Shown: positions 28,559-37,626, counted from the stretch's first letter. The stretch: 64,000 nucleotides of DNA from Pseudolabrys sp963742345 (GCA_963742345.1 CAVULO010000010.1:310001-374000); one strand, 5' to 3'. Program-made: numbers and translations. Notes: generated from the letters alone by a model not told the origin.

Positions 28559-28632
28559 TTGAGCCTCCCTGAGTACTACTCGCGTGATCGGCTGAATGGA
28601 TCGTATGCTCAGTCAGAACACAGTCAAATGCG

Positions 28633-28646
28633 TTGACCTGGATCAA
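28633..28646. promoter_or_regulatory. FixK/FNR-type box upstream of pflB
   Basis: TTGACCTGGATCAA, a full TTGA-N6-TCAA palindrome, centred about 81 bases before the pflB ATG. It fits the Fnr/FixK consensus and predicts induction of the pflB-pflA-aspT-focA unit under oxygen limitation. Confidence 0.75.
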
Positions 28647-28676
28647 GCGACATCCCCAAATGGTGCGTCGCAATAC

Positions 28677-28690
28677 TTGAGTTGGGTCAA
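28677..28690. promoter_or_regulatory. FixK/FNR-type box upstream of the DUF2254 gene
   Basis: TTGAGTTGGGTCAA, a second TTGA-N6-TCAA site 44 bases right of the pflB box, centred 100 bases before the ATG at 28784. The two boxes probably serve the two divergent genes. Confidence 0.7.
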
Positions 28691-28783
28691 CTGCGGCCTT
28701 CGACAATTAGCTTAAAAAACGCGAATATAGGAAAAAATGGAACCGGCTTCGCGATGAGATCGGGCGCGGAGGACACCGAATTC

Positions 28784-30070
28784 ATGAACTGGCAGCAATT
28801 TTACCGCCTCAGAAATTACATCAGATCCTCATTGTGGGTCGTTCCGTTTATCGCCATCCCGCTTGAGCTTATCGCAACGCGCGTATTGCACCGACTGGAC
28901 GGCTGGCTTGGCTGGGCTTTCCTGGACATCGGCGTTGCAGGCGCGCAAGCGATGCTCAATGCTTTGATAACGGCGACACTAAGCTTGCTGGTTTTCACGT
29001 TTGGATCTCTGCTCGTTGCCCTTCAGGTCGCAAGTGGCCAGCTGACCCCACGGATTATTGCCACCATATTGTTACGCAATAACGTTGTCAGATACTCGAC
29101 TGGTCTTTTCGTCTTTACGTTGTTGTTCTCGATAAGCGCGATCAACAAGATACAGACGACTGTTTTTGAGCTCGTTATATTTGTGGCTGGTTGTCTTGGC
29201 ATCCTTTGCTTTGCGGCATTTCTTTATCTGATTGACTACGCCGCGAGGCTGTTGCGTCCGATCAGCATTGTAACGCTCGTAGGAAAGGAAGGTCTTGCGG
29301 TTATCGAGAGCGTTTATCCCGATCCGAGCTTGGGCCCGAACCAGATGAAGGGTCATCGCCATGAACTTGGCAGGCCCGACCGAGTCATTCAGCATCGAGG
29401 GACATCGGAAATAATTCTTGCGGTTCATTTGAATGAACTCGTAGCTGAGGCAAAGAGATCGAACGGCGTGATCGAATTTGTACCTCAAATTGGTGATTTT
29501 ATTGCCGTCGATGAGCCGCTATACAATTTGTATGGCGGTGCTGCGTCGATCGATGAGCGAAAGTTGCGTGCAACTGTTGCGCTCGGGCCTGAACGGACGT
29601 TGGAGCAGGATCCGACGTTTGCATACCGCATTATAGTTGATATTGCGCTCAAGGCTTTGTCGCCGGCGATCAACGATCCGACGACCGCCGTCATTGCAAT
29701 TGACCAGCTTCATCGTCTGCTTCGCAAGGCTGGCAACCGGAATTTGCGTGTTGATGAAATACTGGATAAATCAGGCCAATTGCGGGTGATTTTCCGGACT
29801 CCCAATTGGGAAGATTTCGTGCATTTGTCATTCACCGAAATACGGTATTGCGGCGCGCAAAATATACAAGTTGTCCGACGACTGCGCGCGATGATCGAGA
29901 ATCTCATTGAGACATTACCCAAGCATCGGCACCCTATTCTGCAACGGGAGCTGACGCTACTCGATCGTGAAATTGAAAAGTATTTCGTTTATCCCGAGGA
30001 CCGCGCGCTTGCGCGCACGAGCGATTCCCAGGGATTGGGAGGGGGCTCGGGCATGGAGACGTTACAATAA
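28784..30070 (+). CDS. DUF2254 family membrane protein
   Basis: A 428-residue protein with four membrane segments in its first 150 residues (RNYIRSSLWVVPFIAIPLEL; LNALITATLSLLVFTFGSLL; VRYSTGLFVFTLLFSI; LVIFVAGCLGILCF) and a long cytoplasmic domain. Family landmarks are SGQLTPRIIATIL and DIALKALSPAINDPTTA. The start at 28784 follows GGAGGA; longer starts at 28754 and 28682 have no ribosome-binding site. Function is unknown. Divergent from pflB with its own FixK-type box. Confidence 0.85.
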   Translation: MNWQQFYRLRNYIRSSLWVVPFIAIPLELIATRVLHRLDGWLGWAFLDIGVAGAQAMLNALITATLSLLVFTFGSLLVALQVASGQLTPRIIATILLRNNVVRYSTGLFVFTLLFSISAINKIQTTVFELVIFVAGCLGILCFAAFLYLIDYAARLLRPISIVTLVGKEGLAVIESVYPDPSLGPNQMKGHRHELGRPDRVIQHRGTSEIILAVHLNELVAEAKRSNGVIEFVPQIGDFIAVDEPLYNLYGGAASIDERKLRATVALGPERTLEQDPTFAYRIIVDIALKALSPAINDPTTAVIAIDQLHRLLRKAGNRNLRVDEILDKSGQLRVIFRTPNWEDFVHLSFTEIRYCGAQNIQVVRRLRAMIENLIETLPKHRHPILQRELTLLDREIEKYFVYPEDRALARTSDSQGLGGGSGMETLQ

Positions 30071-30082
30071 CGCTTCGGCACG

Positions 30083-30731
30083 CTAGCGACGGTACTTGTC
30101 AATGAGGAGGCAAACGCTGATCAGGCAGACCCAAAACGGAAATGCGACAAATATCCACGAGAAATATGTGCTCCCGAATAGAAGAAGCAACGCGAGGGCA
30201 AAACCGAGCAACGCGACCCAACGCGGCGCAATATTGGTGTAGACGACAACGGTGGACGTGGAGATCATGAACACGCCCGCCATCTTGACCATGTAGATAT
30301 TCGCGACGTTATACGCCAACGTGCGCGCGAAGTGGAACGCCGCAGAGTTCGCCAGATTACCGGAGTCGACAGCGAAGGCGAGGATGATTGCACCTATCGC
30401 CGCGGCTGAGGTGAACAGCGTAGCCAAAAACAACAGACTGCTCCCGAGGAAGACCGTCGAAAAAAAACGATCTTCAAGGTCGCCGAGCCGATCGCGCAAT
30501 GCGCCGACAAACCAAAGAAACGCGATCCCGGCAAAAGGGATGAGGTTCAAGGCAATATTTACAGTATTGGAATTCGCCTTGAGCCATTCTCCAGACTCAA
30601 ACGGGATCACTGGGAACAACAATTCGTAGCAGCGAAAATGCCGCAACAAACAGAGCGGAAAACAGTATTCCCGCGATCGCAGCGGCTTTTGGAGTTTTCA
30701 ATCTCGAACGGATTAATTTCTCAGGTTGCAT
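30083..30731 (-). pseudogene. Six-helix membrane protein of unknown function, single frameshift
   Basis: The ATG at 30731 opens a frame with MQPEKLIRSRLKTPKAAAIA and one hydrophobic helix, which stops shortly after IVVPSDPV. The next frame continues ESGEWLKANSNTVNIALNLI and then five more hydrophobic segments to 30083. One extra T (AAA at 30599-30601 on the plus strand) accounts for the break; without it 216 codons read through. Family not recognised, though the layout (N-terminal helix, FLWFVGALRDRLG loop, DRFFSTVFLGSSLL) is coherent. Genuine mutation and sequence error are both possible. Confidence 0.65.
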
Positions 30732-30755
30732 CGCACATCAATCGCTGTATTCGGA

Positions 30756-31277
30756 TCAACCAAGCTGAAGCGCGACATGCACCACGCCAGGCTCGCGTTT
30801 CGTACTCACTTTGAGGCCACTTTTCTCGAACACTTTCAGCATCGAGATATTTTCCGGTAAAACCTCGGCAACAAGCTCTTTTAGGCCGGCACTCCGGGCA
30901 ATTGCCGCGAGATGACGCAACAATGCGGCCCCGATGCCTTGCCCCTGGTAGTCGTCAACCACAACAAAAGCGACTTCCGCCGCTCCAGGTCGCACAACGA
31001 CATAGCGGCCGCCGGCGATGATCACGGCGCGGCGCTCGGCTTCGACCACCGCAACCAGGGCGACATGATTGGTGAAGTCGACGTTGAGAAAGAATGCGCG
31101 TTCCTTTTCTGAAAAATCACGCTTTGCACCGAAGAAGCGGCGGTACAGCGATTGCGCACTGGTACGATCGATAGCGGCTAAAAAATCGCCCTCGTCTTCC
31201 GGCCTGAGGGCACGTATTTCGACCCTGCGTCCGTCGCGCAGCCGGTCTATCGCCGAATATTTTGCTGGCTCCAGCAT
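30756..31277 (-). CDS. GNAT-family N-acetyltransferase
   Basis: A 173-residue protein with the GNAT fold. The acetyl-CoA-binding loop appears as VVDDYQGQGIGAALLRHLAAIA near residues 107-128 (pattern Q-x-x-G-x-G/A). N-terminal VEIRALRPEDEGDF and SLYRRFFGAKR are like the acyltransferase domains found with acyl-CoA synthetases (Pat/AcuA-like), so protein lysine acetylation is possible. It shares the FixK-type box at 31344 with the divergent gene at 31413. Confidence 0.85.
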   Translation of the reverse strand: MLEPAKYSAIDRLRDGRRVEIRALRPEDEGDFLAAIDRTSAQSLYRRFFGAKRDFSEKERAFFLNVDFTNHVALVAVVEAERRAVIIAGGRYVVVRPGAAEVAFVVVDDYQGQGIGAALLRHLAAIARSAGLKELVAEVLPENISMLKVFEKSGLKVSTKREPGVVHVALQLG

Positions 31278-31343
31278 CGTCGACGGCTCAAAGCCAATTT
31301 AGATCTTTCAATGCAGATGACAACAATGCAGACTGCCTGTCTA

Positions 31344-31357
31344 TTGACTTGGGTCAA
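31344..31357. promoter_or_regulatory. FixK/FNR-type box between divergent genes
   Basis: TTGACTTGGGTCAA (TTGA-N6-TCAA), centred 73 bases before the acetyltransferase ATG on the left and 63 bases before the small exported protein on the right. Confidence 0.7.
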
Positions 31358-31412
31358 AGTGTTCCGGCGGCGATAGGCAATACTTTGAAAACTCATATCA
31401 AAGGAGGAAGCG

Positions 31413-31646
31413 ATGGCGCCTAAGAACAAGCTTTTTGTGGCATTTTTGGCCGTTGCGCTTGCTGCAGCTTTTGGTTTTGCCGATAATGCATTGGCCGCCG
31501 CCAAGAAGAAACTCACGTACGATCAGGCGTACGCGAAGTGCAAGTCAATCTTGGACAAGGAAGGCACGCCTGGGACGACGACTCAATCGAATGTGCGCTA
31601 TACGCGCGGCGCGGCCTGTATGAAGAAGTACGGCTATAAGCTCTAG
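31413..31646 (+). CDS. Small exported basic protein
   Basis: A 77-residue protein. A signal peptide (KLFVAFLAVALAAAFGF, cleavage near LAA-AKK) leaves a mature peptide of about 48 residues with YDQAYAKCKSILDKE and RGAACMKKYGYKL, including two cysteines. GGAGG precedes the ATG. Family unknown; probably periplasmic. FixK-type box 63 bases upstream. The gene at 31687 follows after 40 bases. Confidence 0.75.
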   Translation: MAPKNKLFVAFLAVALAAAFGFADNALAAAKKKLTYDQAYAKCKSILDKEGTPGTTTQSNVRYTRGAACMKKYGYKL

Positions 31647-31686
31647 CGATTATTGAAACCGGGAAAGATATTGTCAGGGGGCAGCA

Positions 31687-32130
31687 ATGCTTGGTCTCTT
31701 TCGTGCGACGAAATTCAGTGCGGTTATTTTGGCGGCGGCGATCATGCTGGCCGGGGCTGTCTCGCAATCCTACGCAGAGACCGGCTCGGTACGCCTTAAA
31801 ATTACTAAGGTCGGGTTCATCGTCGGCGTCGGCGGCGGCTCCGGCACTTTGACCTTCCAGGGAAAACGCTATCGGCTGAGCATCAGCGGCGTTAGCGCTG
31901 GTACCATTGGAGTGTCGGGGATGGACTTGGTTGGTACCGCCTCCAATCTTCGGACCGCGGCGGACATCGCAGGTGCCTATTCGGCTCTCTCTGCCGGGAT
32001 AGCAGTAGCGGGCGGCGCAAAAGTAGCAACGCTACAGAACTCGAACGGCGTAGTTCTGCAATTGCAGGGACGGCAGGTCGGATTTTCGGCATCGCTCAGT
32101 GTGAGCGGGTTGACGATATCTTTGCAGTAG
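31687..32130 (+). CDS. Exported glycine-rich protein, paralogue of the gene at 13630
   Basis: A 147-residue exported protein (signal peptide ends near SYA-ETG). It shares with the gene at 13630 the order GSVRLKITKVGFIVG, GGSGTLTFQGKRYRLSISG, DIAGAYSALSAGIAV and a C-terminal LQGRQVGFSASLSVSGLTIS. Likely periplasmic; function unknown. It ends just before a terminator at 32203. Confidence 0.75.
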   Translation: MLGLFRATKFSAVILAAAIMLAGAVSQSYAETGSVRLKITKVGFIVGVGGGSGTLTFQGKRYRLSISGVSAGTIGVSGMDLVGTASNLRTAADIAGAYSALSAGIAVAGGAKVATLQNSNGVVLQLQGRQVGFSASLSVSGLTISLQ

Positions 32131-32150
32131 CCCCAGGCGAAGCAGGGTTG

Positions 32151-32180
32151 ATGTCCGCCAAGTGCCAAAAGCGGACATTG
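32151..32180. repeat. Palindromic repeat (TGTCCGC/GCGGACA family)
   Basis: ATGTCCGCCAAGTGCCAAAA followed by GCGGACATTG. The family recurs at 33538-33655, 34219-34246, 37627-37745, 57139-57211 and 58270-58343. Confidence 0.8.
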
Positions 32181-32202
32181 GGGAAATAACTGGCCGAAAC
32201 AG

Positions 32203-32226
32203 AAAGACCGCCTCGCGGCGGTCTTT
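32203..32226. terminator. Bidirectional intrinsic terminator
   Basis: Perfect 10-bp stem AAAGACCGCC / GGCGGTCTTT with a TCGC loop, between the convergent genes ending at 32130 and 32243. Confidence 0.85.
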
Positions 32227-32242
32227 CCGAAATTTGATACGG

Positions 32243-32533
32243 CTACAAAAGCCCCCACTTCCACGCCAAGATCGGGATCACGATGACTATCCCGATTATG
32301 ATCCCCAATATTTTCAGCTTTGTGACGCGCCTTGCGTTCGCCTCTTGAGCATCCATGACCGGACCGGCTCGTTGGTCCCGCTCAAGGCGGCGTCTCATCG
32401 CTCTCAAACGCTGCGTCTCTTCGTCAAGCGTGTCAATTTTCTCGTCGAGCCTCGCCATCTTCGCTTTTGGCGCATCGGTACCGCGCAGCTTTTCGAGTGC
32501 CCGGCCGACGGAGAGCTTGGTTGTTTCAGCCAT
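32243..32533 (-). CDS. Coiled-coil protein with C-terminal membrane anchor
   Basis: A 96-residue protein. Residues about 25-75 are highly charged with heptad-like spacing (ARLDEKIDTLDEETQRLRAM), predicted coiled coil, and residues about 76-96 form one hydrophobic anchor (LGIIIGIVIVIPILAWKW). The start at 32533 follows AGAGGAA; a longer in-frame start lacks support. Family unknown. Confidence 0.65.
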   Translation of the reverse strand: MAETTKLSVGRALEKLRGTDAPKAKMARLDEKIDTLDEETQRLRAMRRRLERDQRAGPVMDAQEANARRVTKLKILGIIIGIVIVIPILAWKWGLL

Positions 32534-32645
32534 AGTAAATTCCTCTGCCGGGGAAGCGGAGAACAGCAAGGGTGGAGCGAACGCAACTCGCTTCCTCCCG
32601 CCCCAGTCTAACAATCGTTGACCCAGAATGTCTCGCGAGCTTCTG

Positions 32646-33437
32646 CTACAAAAGCGGGTATTGCGCCAATGAGGTTAAATAGACGCTTAGTGCAAAAAGC
32701 AGACATTTGCTCATCATGCGTTCGAGCGATGCACGGTTTCGCAAAGCTAACGCGCGGTACGATGCACGCGCAATTGATCCTGATCTCTCCAGTGCAGTGA
32801 TGGTCCGACTAAGCGTCTCGTTTTTAAGTCCAAGATGACAAGCAATGTCATTGTGAGACATCGGCAGATTGAGATACTTCGCCTCTCCCATCCTCATTGA
32901 TAGATCAATCAAGAATGTTGCCACGCGGCATTCGGCACTCCTGCTTATCAATAGTGAATGCTCTTGCGCACGTCGAAGCTCATTCGTTGTGGCGGCCAAT
33001 AGATAATTTACAATTCTGCTGTCCTGAATGGCAGCGGCAAGCAAAGCGCTGCGTTTTATAAACAACACCAGCGTGTCTGTTGCCGCTTCCTCGGAGAGCG
33101 AATGCATGAGATCGCCGCTCCATCCAAAAAGCTCGCCAGGGAAATGAAAAGCGACGATACGGCGGCCACCGTCCTGAAAGGTCTTGCAACTTCGAACAAC
33201 ACCCTTGACGACTAGGAAGATGTAATCGTTGGGGTCCCCCTCGCACACAATCGTCGTGTTGCGGCGGTAACTGATAGGACCTCGTCGAAGCGCGAGAATG
33301 CTGTTCCTTACAGTTTGCTGATTGCAATCATGCAAAAGCGTTTTTGAGAAATCGAATGATCGATGTCCGGAAATGCCGCGAAAAATCTGGCGGCGATCAG
33401 CAGACGAGCCTGTAAGCACTTGCTTTTTCTGCATCAC
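32646..33437 (-). CDS. Crp/Fnr-family regulator with FNR-type recognition helix (FixK-like)
   Basis: A 263-residue regulator. The N-terminal sensory beta-roll spans about residues 35-150 (FPGELFGWSGDLMHSL). The winged helix at about 165-240 contains LPMSHNDIACHLGLKNETLS; the recognition helix has E207, S210 and R211, the E-x-x-S-R set that reads TTGA half sites. There is no N-terminal FNR-type cysteine cluster, so oxygen is probably sensed by another route, as for FixK. It is the obvious candidate to act on the TTGA-N6-TCAA boxes of this island. Palindromic TGTCCGC repeats flank it on both sides (32151 and 33538). Confidence 0.88.
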   Translation of the reverse strand: MMQKKQVLTGSSADRRQIFRGISGHRSFDFSKTLLHDCNQQTVRNSILALRRGPISYRRNTTIVCEGDPNDYIFLVVKGVVRSCKTFQDGGRRIVAFHFPGELFGWSGDLMHSLSEEAATDTLVLFIKRSALLAAAIQDSRIVNYLLAATTNELRRAQEHSLLISRSAECRVATFLIDLSMRMGEAKYLNLPMSHNDIACHLGLKNETLSRTITALERSGSIARASYRALALRNRASLERMMSKCLLFALSVYLTSLAQYPLL

Positions 33438-33537
33438 GGCGCGCTGCCCGTTAGCAGTGGATGTCCTATACCCAGCTTGCTGATGATTGGGACGGCAACA
33501 TATTGGACCAAGGTACCATGCGACTAGTAGTCACCGA

Positions 33538-33655
33538 CGTCCGCTTTGGGTCAAAGCAGACATTGCGACCAGTCCGCGGGATGTCCGCTTTACCCCCGAA
33601 AGCGGACATCTATGGCTGTGACGCGGATGTCCGCTAAGTGGCAATAGCGGGCATC
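33538..33655. repeat. Three palindromic repeats (TGTCCGC family)
   Basis: Three units in a row: CGTCCGCTTTGGGTCAAAGC (33538), ATGTCCGCTTTACCCCCGAA (33583) and ATGTCCGCTAAGTGGCAATA (33628), each closed by an inverted GCGGACA/GCAGACA arm. They fill the gap between the regulator and the OsmC gene. Confidence 0.8.
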
Positions 33656-33677
33656 GCGAGGCGAGAACCTCGCAACG

Positions 33678-34094
33678 CTACGCATCGTTCAGAAATTCAA
33701 CCGGCACGCCACGTTTAAGTGAGTTGCTGACGGTCGAGATGTCCCGCGTGCGCTGGATGATGCTGTTCACATCCGTGGATTTGTCGGCCGCCTCCACAGC
33801 CACTCGGATTTTCGCATGTGTCGCGAGCAGCGGGCTTCCCTCCAGGTCAACCGTGACATCGACCTCAATAGAGGTCAGATAGACACCCATCTCGTGGGCA
33901 ACGTATTGCAGATCGTTGCAGAAGCAGCCGCCGATCGCGAGACCGAGGAGCTGTCCTCCATTAAACCCGAGACCCATGCCGCCGGCTTTTCCGTCCGGGC
34001 GGTCAACAACGATTGTATGCCCTTCCGCCCAGCCGAGCGCGGCTTGTGTATCCGGAATACCACGAAGGTGAACCGTCATTGAGGTCATGTGCAC
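33678..34094 (-). CDS. OsmC family protein
   Basis: A 138-residue protein of the OsmC/Ohr fold. GFNGGQLLGLAIGGCFCND contains the conserved cysteine region near residue 57, preceded by the beta-rich N-terminus and followed by EVDVTVDLEGSP. OsmC-like proteins reduce organic hydroperoxides or act as redox-active thiol proteins. The GTG at 34094 is preceded by GAGGA at normal spacing; ATGs at 34088 and 34079 are alternatives. Confidence 0.8.
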   Translation of the reverse strand: MHMTSMTVHLRGIPDTQAALGWAEGHTIVVDRPDGKAGGMGLGFNGGQLLGLAIGGCFCNDLQYVAHEMGVYLTSIEVDVTVDLEGSPLLATHAKIRVAVEAADKSTDVNSIIQRTRDISTVSNSLKRGVPVEFLNDA

Positions 34095-34218
34095 GCGCGT
34101 CCTCTTCGGGAATGAGCAGTGAAAGACCCGAGCGGTGGAAAAAGAAACACTTCACCACCATTTTACAAACAAACCGCCGAGTCCAGCCAGCACAGCCATG
34201 CTCAATGGTGCAAAAAGG

Positions 34219-34246
34219 CATGTCCGCTAAGTGCCATTAGCGGACA
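34219..34246. repeat. Palindromic repeat (TGTCCGC family)
   Basis: CATGTCCGCTAAGTGCCATT followed by AGCGGACA. It marks the 3' side of the large Cys-rich gene; the triplet at 37627-37745 marks the other side. Confidence 0.8.
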
Positions 34247-34279
34247 CAACGATCCATCGGAAAGACCGAGTTCCGACCC

Positions 34280-37200
34280 TCAATTCGCGGTGCCGCCGCC
34301 ACCGCGCGGCGGAGAGACGCGGCCGGGTCCGCGTGGTCCGCGACTGCCCGGGCCTCCGCCACCACCTCCGATTCCAATTCCGATGCTGAAGCCGGGCGTC
34401 GTTTGTGATTCAGCCCCGGTCGACGGCGGGCGTGAGATCGGGCGGCAGCGCTCGCCATCCCATCGTGTGCCGCGCTTGCACTTCGGCTGCGTGCGAATTG
34501 AGACGCAGGCCTCGCCGTTCCAACTAGCACCCTTGCGGCAATTCGGTCGTACGCTCGTCGCCTCGCTCGCTGTGCCGCATGATGTGCCATTCCAGGTACC
34601 GGTCGGGCAGATGCAAGATTCGCCGTTCCAAACCCGGCCGCCGGTGCAGGCCGGTGCGCAACGGCCGCCCTGCTGCGTCTGTCCTTCCGGACACGTCTGC
34701 GGTGTTGATGCTGGGACGCTGGTCGCCTGAGATCCCGCAGTATGACAATAGCCGTCACGGCCACAGCAGGCTCCCCCACGGCAATCGCTGTTTGCAAAGC
34801 ACAGGTTCCAAGCTCCTCCCGCCCTGCAAGTGGCCAGCTTTTCCCAAGCTATCGGATCTAAGGGGCCGTGTTTTGGACCGAACCATCTCCAACACCGATC
34901 CTCTGTACTTTCTCGCACGGGCTCGCATTGTTTGTCGTTTCCCTCAAGGCAGCGGGCAAGTTCTGTGACGTTGCCTGCGTACAATCTCGCACAACGTTCC
35001 TCCTTACTTTCGGACGGCGGTGGCGGGCCGCACGTGTTGTCGGCGCGACAGCAAATGGGAGACGATGAGGACGGCACCCTTAATTCGTATTCCGTTCCGC
35101 TTGGACAGGCTCCGGCCGCGGGCTTCAATGTGCAGCTGTAATTTCCCAGACTATTTCCCAGACAGCACGTTCCGCCGACCAGCTTGAACGCCATGCTGAC
35201 CGGGCCCAAACGCACGGAGCCCTGACAGAAGGCCGGCGGCGGGGTGAAGTCCCCGCGCGGTGGGGTGATCCTGCCGAGGTCGGGCAGACATGCGCCATTG
35301 ATCTCTCGTCCGCTGTTGCAGACGCAGCGATTTTGAGCCGGATCGAAGAGTCGATCGCTCGGGCACCGGGCCGGGTCAACGACAATGCAGAGATCGCCGC
35401 GCTGGATCTGCCCTCGTGGGCAATTCCCCTGCTGATCGCCCGGTGGATTAACCGGGCATAGCTGGTCCGGCGGGCATGGCGGTCCGCCATCCGACGGGGG
35501 CGGATTGACCCCTACGCCATTGCTGTTGGAATCGCAGGTCGTCCCGTTCCAGTACTCGCCGCTTGGGCAGACGCAGCCGCCTCTTGTTAAATGCTGCCCG
35601 GGCGGACACACACACTCCCCGTTCTCCAACATCTGGCCCGGCATGTTACAGCTCGGCGGCGGCCGACAACCTTCGACAGGACACGGGCTGCGCGGCGGTA
35701 CGCAACGTTGGCCGCTCTCGTCCCAGGTGGCTCCGTCCGGACAGGAGCGCGGCGGCCACACGCAGCGCCGCCCATTCCACGTCGCATCGGGCGGGCACAT
35801 GCACACCCGGCCATTCCACTGCTGATCCGCCGGGCAAGTGATGGCGACGCACGAGGCCCCGTCCCACCACAAGCTGGGCGGGCAGGCAAAGCCCGCGACG
35901 ACCTCGCAGATTTGCGTGAAGCCGTTCCAGTAAAATCCGATCGGGCACGTCAACGCGAGCCGCGGCGGCGGCGCACCGCAGTTCTGCCAGATCGCCACGT
36001 CGCCCATGTGGCCGGTTTGCTCGCGCGTGATCGATTCCGGAATACGCTCGTCGTAGTTCACAAATTGGCTTGTGAGCGGCGGCACGTTGCGCGGGCGCAG
36101 GAGGTCGACCGCCACGCCCTGCACGCCGCGGAGCGCGAGCGGACCGGACGCAGCGAGCTGTTGCGCTAGCGCGCGATCGCTCGCCGCGCGCAATTGCTCG
36201 CCGGTGGTCCATAGCGTGCCGCCGCAGGCGCCAAATGTGTTGGAGCGGTAGCCGAGTGCGAGCCCACCATTGGTATTGCGATAGTTGGGCCGGAAACCGA
36301 CGGCGTATTCGTCCGGCACCGGAGCCCAGCGGCCCGGCCCGGGCATATCGCTCGGCTGGCGCAACCGATAGCGCAACACTCTTGCGTCACCGGCCACAGC
36401 CAGTGCCTTGAAATCATAGGCGCCAGTGGGCGCGCTGCGCTCGGCGAGATAGATCTGCTTCTCGGCATCGAACAGGATCGAAGCGATCTCAGTTGGGCGC
36501 GGGGGTGGCGGTGCGCTCAGCTCCCAACTTGCATTGCCGGCGAAACCGCCGTCGGGGGTAAATCCCACCGACCAAACCTGAGGGCCCTCGGCCACGGCAT
36601 AGAACAATCGGTGCTGAAACACTGCAAGCGCGAACGTGCGTCGGGCCGGCGCCGGATAGTTCCAGCTCTGCGGATCGCCGGGATCGAAAGCTGGGTTCTG
36701 GATGTTGACACGGCGTTCCGGACGGTCGGGCACGGGCGCGAGACCGACCGCCGCGCGGCCGGCTGTGCCATGGTCGAACGTGCCGCGCGCAACGCCGTCG
36801 AGCCCGATGCGGTGGATCAGCCCGCTGGCTCGGTCGGACACGAAGAACTGCCGATGCTCGGAATCAAAGGCGATGTCGCCCAGCCCCGCCCCGCTATTTT
36901 GGATATTGACGAACAGGCTGATGGCCCCGGTGCGGCCATCAATCTTCCAGATCGATCCGGCCCCGCCGCCGGCCGCCTGCAGGCCGAACAATCCGGGCAT
37001 GAATTGCGCACCCGCTTCGCCCCGGAGAAGCCTGCGCAACGTGCCGTCGCGATCGGGTTGCGCGGCGACAATCGGCAACCCATAAGCCGAGGTTGCGGCG
37101 ACATAGATGTTGGGCGGCACTGCGTCGTCCTGCGCCACCGCAAATACCTGGCCGACCTGTCGCGCGGTGGCCGTAAATCGTATGGGCGCGAGCATTACCT

Positions 37201-37555
37201 GGCCCAGCGCCGGCGCGCCGGGACTGTTGAGATCGATGATGCGGACGGCGGGGCCGTCCATATCGATGAAGGTCTTGTCGAGCGGATCGACGCCCGGAGC
37301 GACCTGCTGCAGTGGCCGAACGCCCGAGAAACCCGTGACCACCGCATCGCCCGGACTATGGACGGCGGCGGCTGCAGGCTGTGTCACCTGGGCGCGATCC
37401 CGGAGCTGAGCGAGACGATGCAGTATGTCAGACGAATTGTTGCCAGCTGCAGCTGAAGACGGCAGTGCGATCGACAACCCGGTCGAGATCGCGACGCACA
37501 GCCCAGCAAAAAATTTCGAGTATTGCGTCACACGGCCGCCCCCCGCGTCCGCCAA
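34280..37555 (-). CDS. Large exported protein with propeller-like domain and Cys-rich WNG repeats
   Basis: A 1091-residue exported protein, unusual in the window. A signal peptide (residues about 10-38, cleavage near AAA-GNN) precedes a region of about 480 residues with propeller-like strand repeats (SIWKIDGRTGAISLFVNIQN, DIAFDSEHRQFFVSDRASGL, AEGPQVWSVGF). From about residue 535 come modules of CP-x4-WNG-x-C type, for example CPIGFYWNG, CPPSLWWDG, CPADQQWNG, CPPDATWNG and CPSGEYWNG; more follow from about 975 (VWNGESC, GTWNGTSC, ASWNGEAC, TRWDGERC). Proline-rich linkers separate them and a glycine-rich tail ends the protein. A GTG at codon 9 is another possible start. Probably surface or matrix-associated; family not recognised. 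Confidence 0.75.
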   Translation of the reverse strand: MADAGGGRVTQYSKFFAGLCVAISTGLSIALPSSAAAGNNSSDILHRLAQLRDRAQVTQPAAAAVHSPGDAVVTGFSGVRPLQQVAPGVDPLDKTFIDMDGPAVRIIDLNSPGAPALGQVMLAPIRFTATARQVGQVFAVAQDDAVPPNIYVAATSAYGLPIVAAQPDRDGTLRRLLRGEAGAQFMPGLFGLQAAGGGAGSIWKIDGRTGAISLFVNIQNSGAGLGDIAFDSEHRQFFVSDRASGLIHRIGLDGVARGTFDHGTAGRAAVGLAPVPDRPERRVNIQNPAFDPGDPQSWNYPAPARRTFALAVFQHRLFYAVAEGPQVWSVGFTPDGGFAGNASWELSAPPPPRPTEIASILFDAEKQIYLAERSAPTGAYDFKALAVAGDARVLRYRLRQPSDMPGPGRWAPVPDEYAVGFRPNYRNTNGGLALGYRSNTFGACGGTLWTTGEQLRAASDRALAQQLAASGPLALRGVQGVAVDLLRPRNVPPLTSQFVNYDERIPESITREQTGHMGDVAIWQNCGAPPPRLALTCPIGFYWNGFTQICEVVAGFACPPSLWWDGASCVAITCPADQQWNGRVCMCPPDATWNGRRCVWPPRSCPDGATWDESGQRCVPPRSPCPVEGCRPPPSCNMPGQMLENGECVCPPGQHLTRGGCVCPSGEYWNGTTCDSNSNGVGVNPPPSDGGPPCPPDQLCPVNPPGDQQGNCPRGQIQRGDLCIVVDPARCPSDRLFDPAQNRCVCNSGREINGACLPDLGRITPPRGDFTPPPAFCQGSVRLGPVSMAFKLVGGTCCLGNSLGNYSCTLKPAAGACPSGTEYELRVPSSSSPICCRADNTCGPPPPSESKEERCARLYAGNVTELARCLEGNDKQCEPVRESTEDRCWRWFGPKHGPLDPIAWEKLATCRAGGAWNLCFANSDCRGGACCGRDGYCHTAGSQATSVPASTPQTCPEGQTQQGGRCAPACTGGRVWNGESCICPTGTWNGTSCGTASEATSVRPNCRKGASWNGEACVSIRTQPKCKRGTRWDGERCRPISRPPSTGAESQTTPGFSIGIGIGGGGGGPGSRGPRGPGRVSPPRGGGGTAN

Positions 37556-37626
37556 CGATCCTCATAGTTTGCCCACCGCGGTTCAGGCGTTGCAATGCGA
37601 CAAATTCACCGCAATCATTCGTCCCT

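Noticed and set aside
33538..33567. FixK-type site in the TTTGGGTCAA words near 33545 and 37635
   Set aside because: They lack the TTGA left half site and are part of the TGTCCGC palindromic repeat family.
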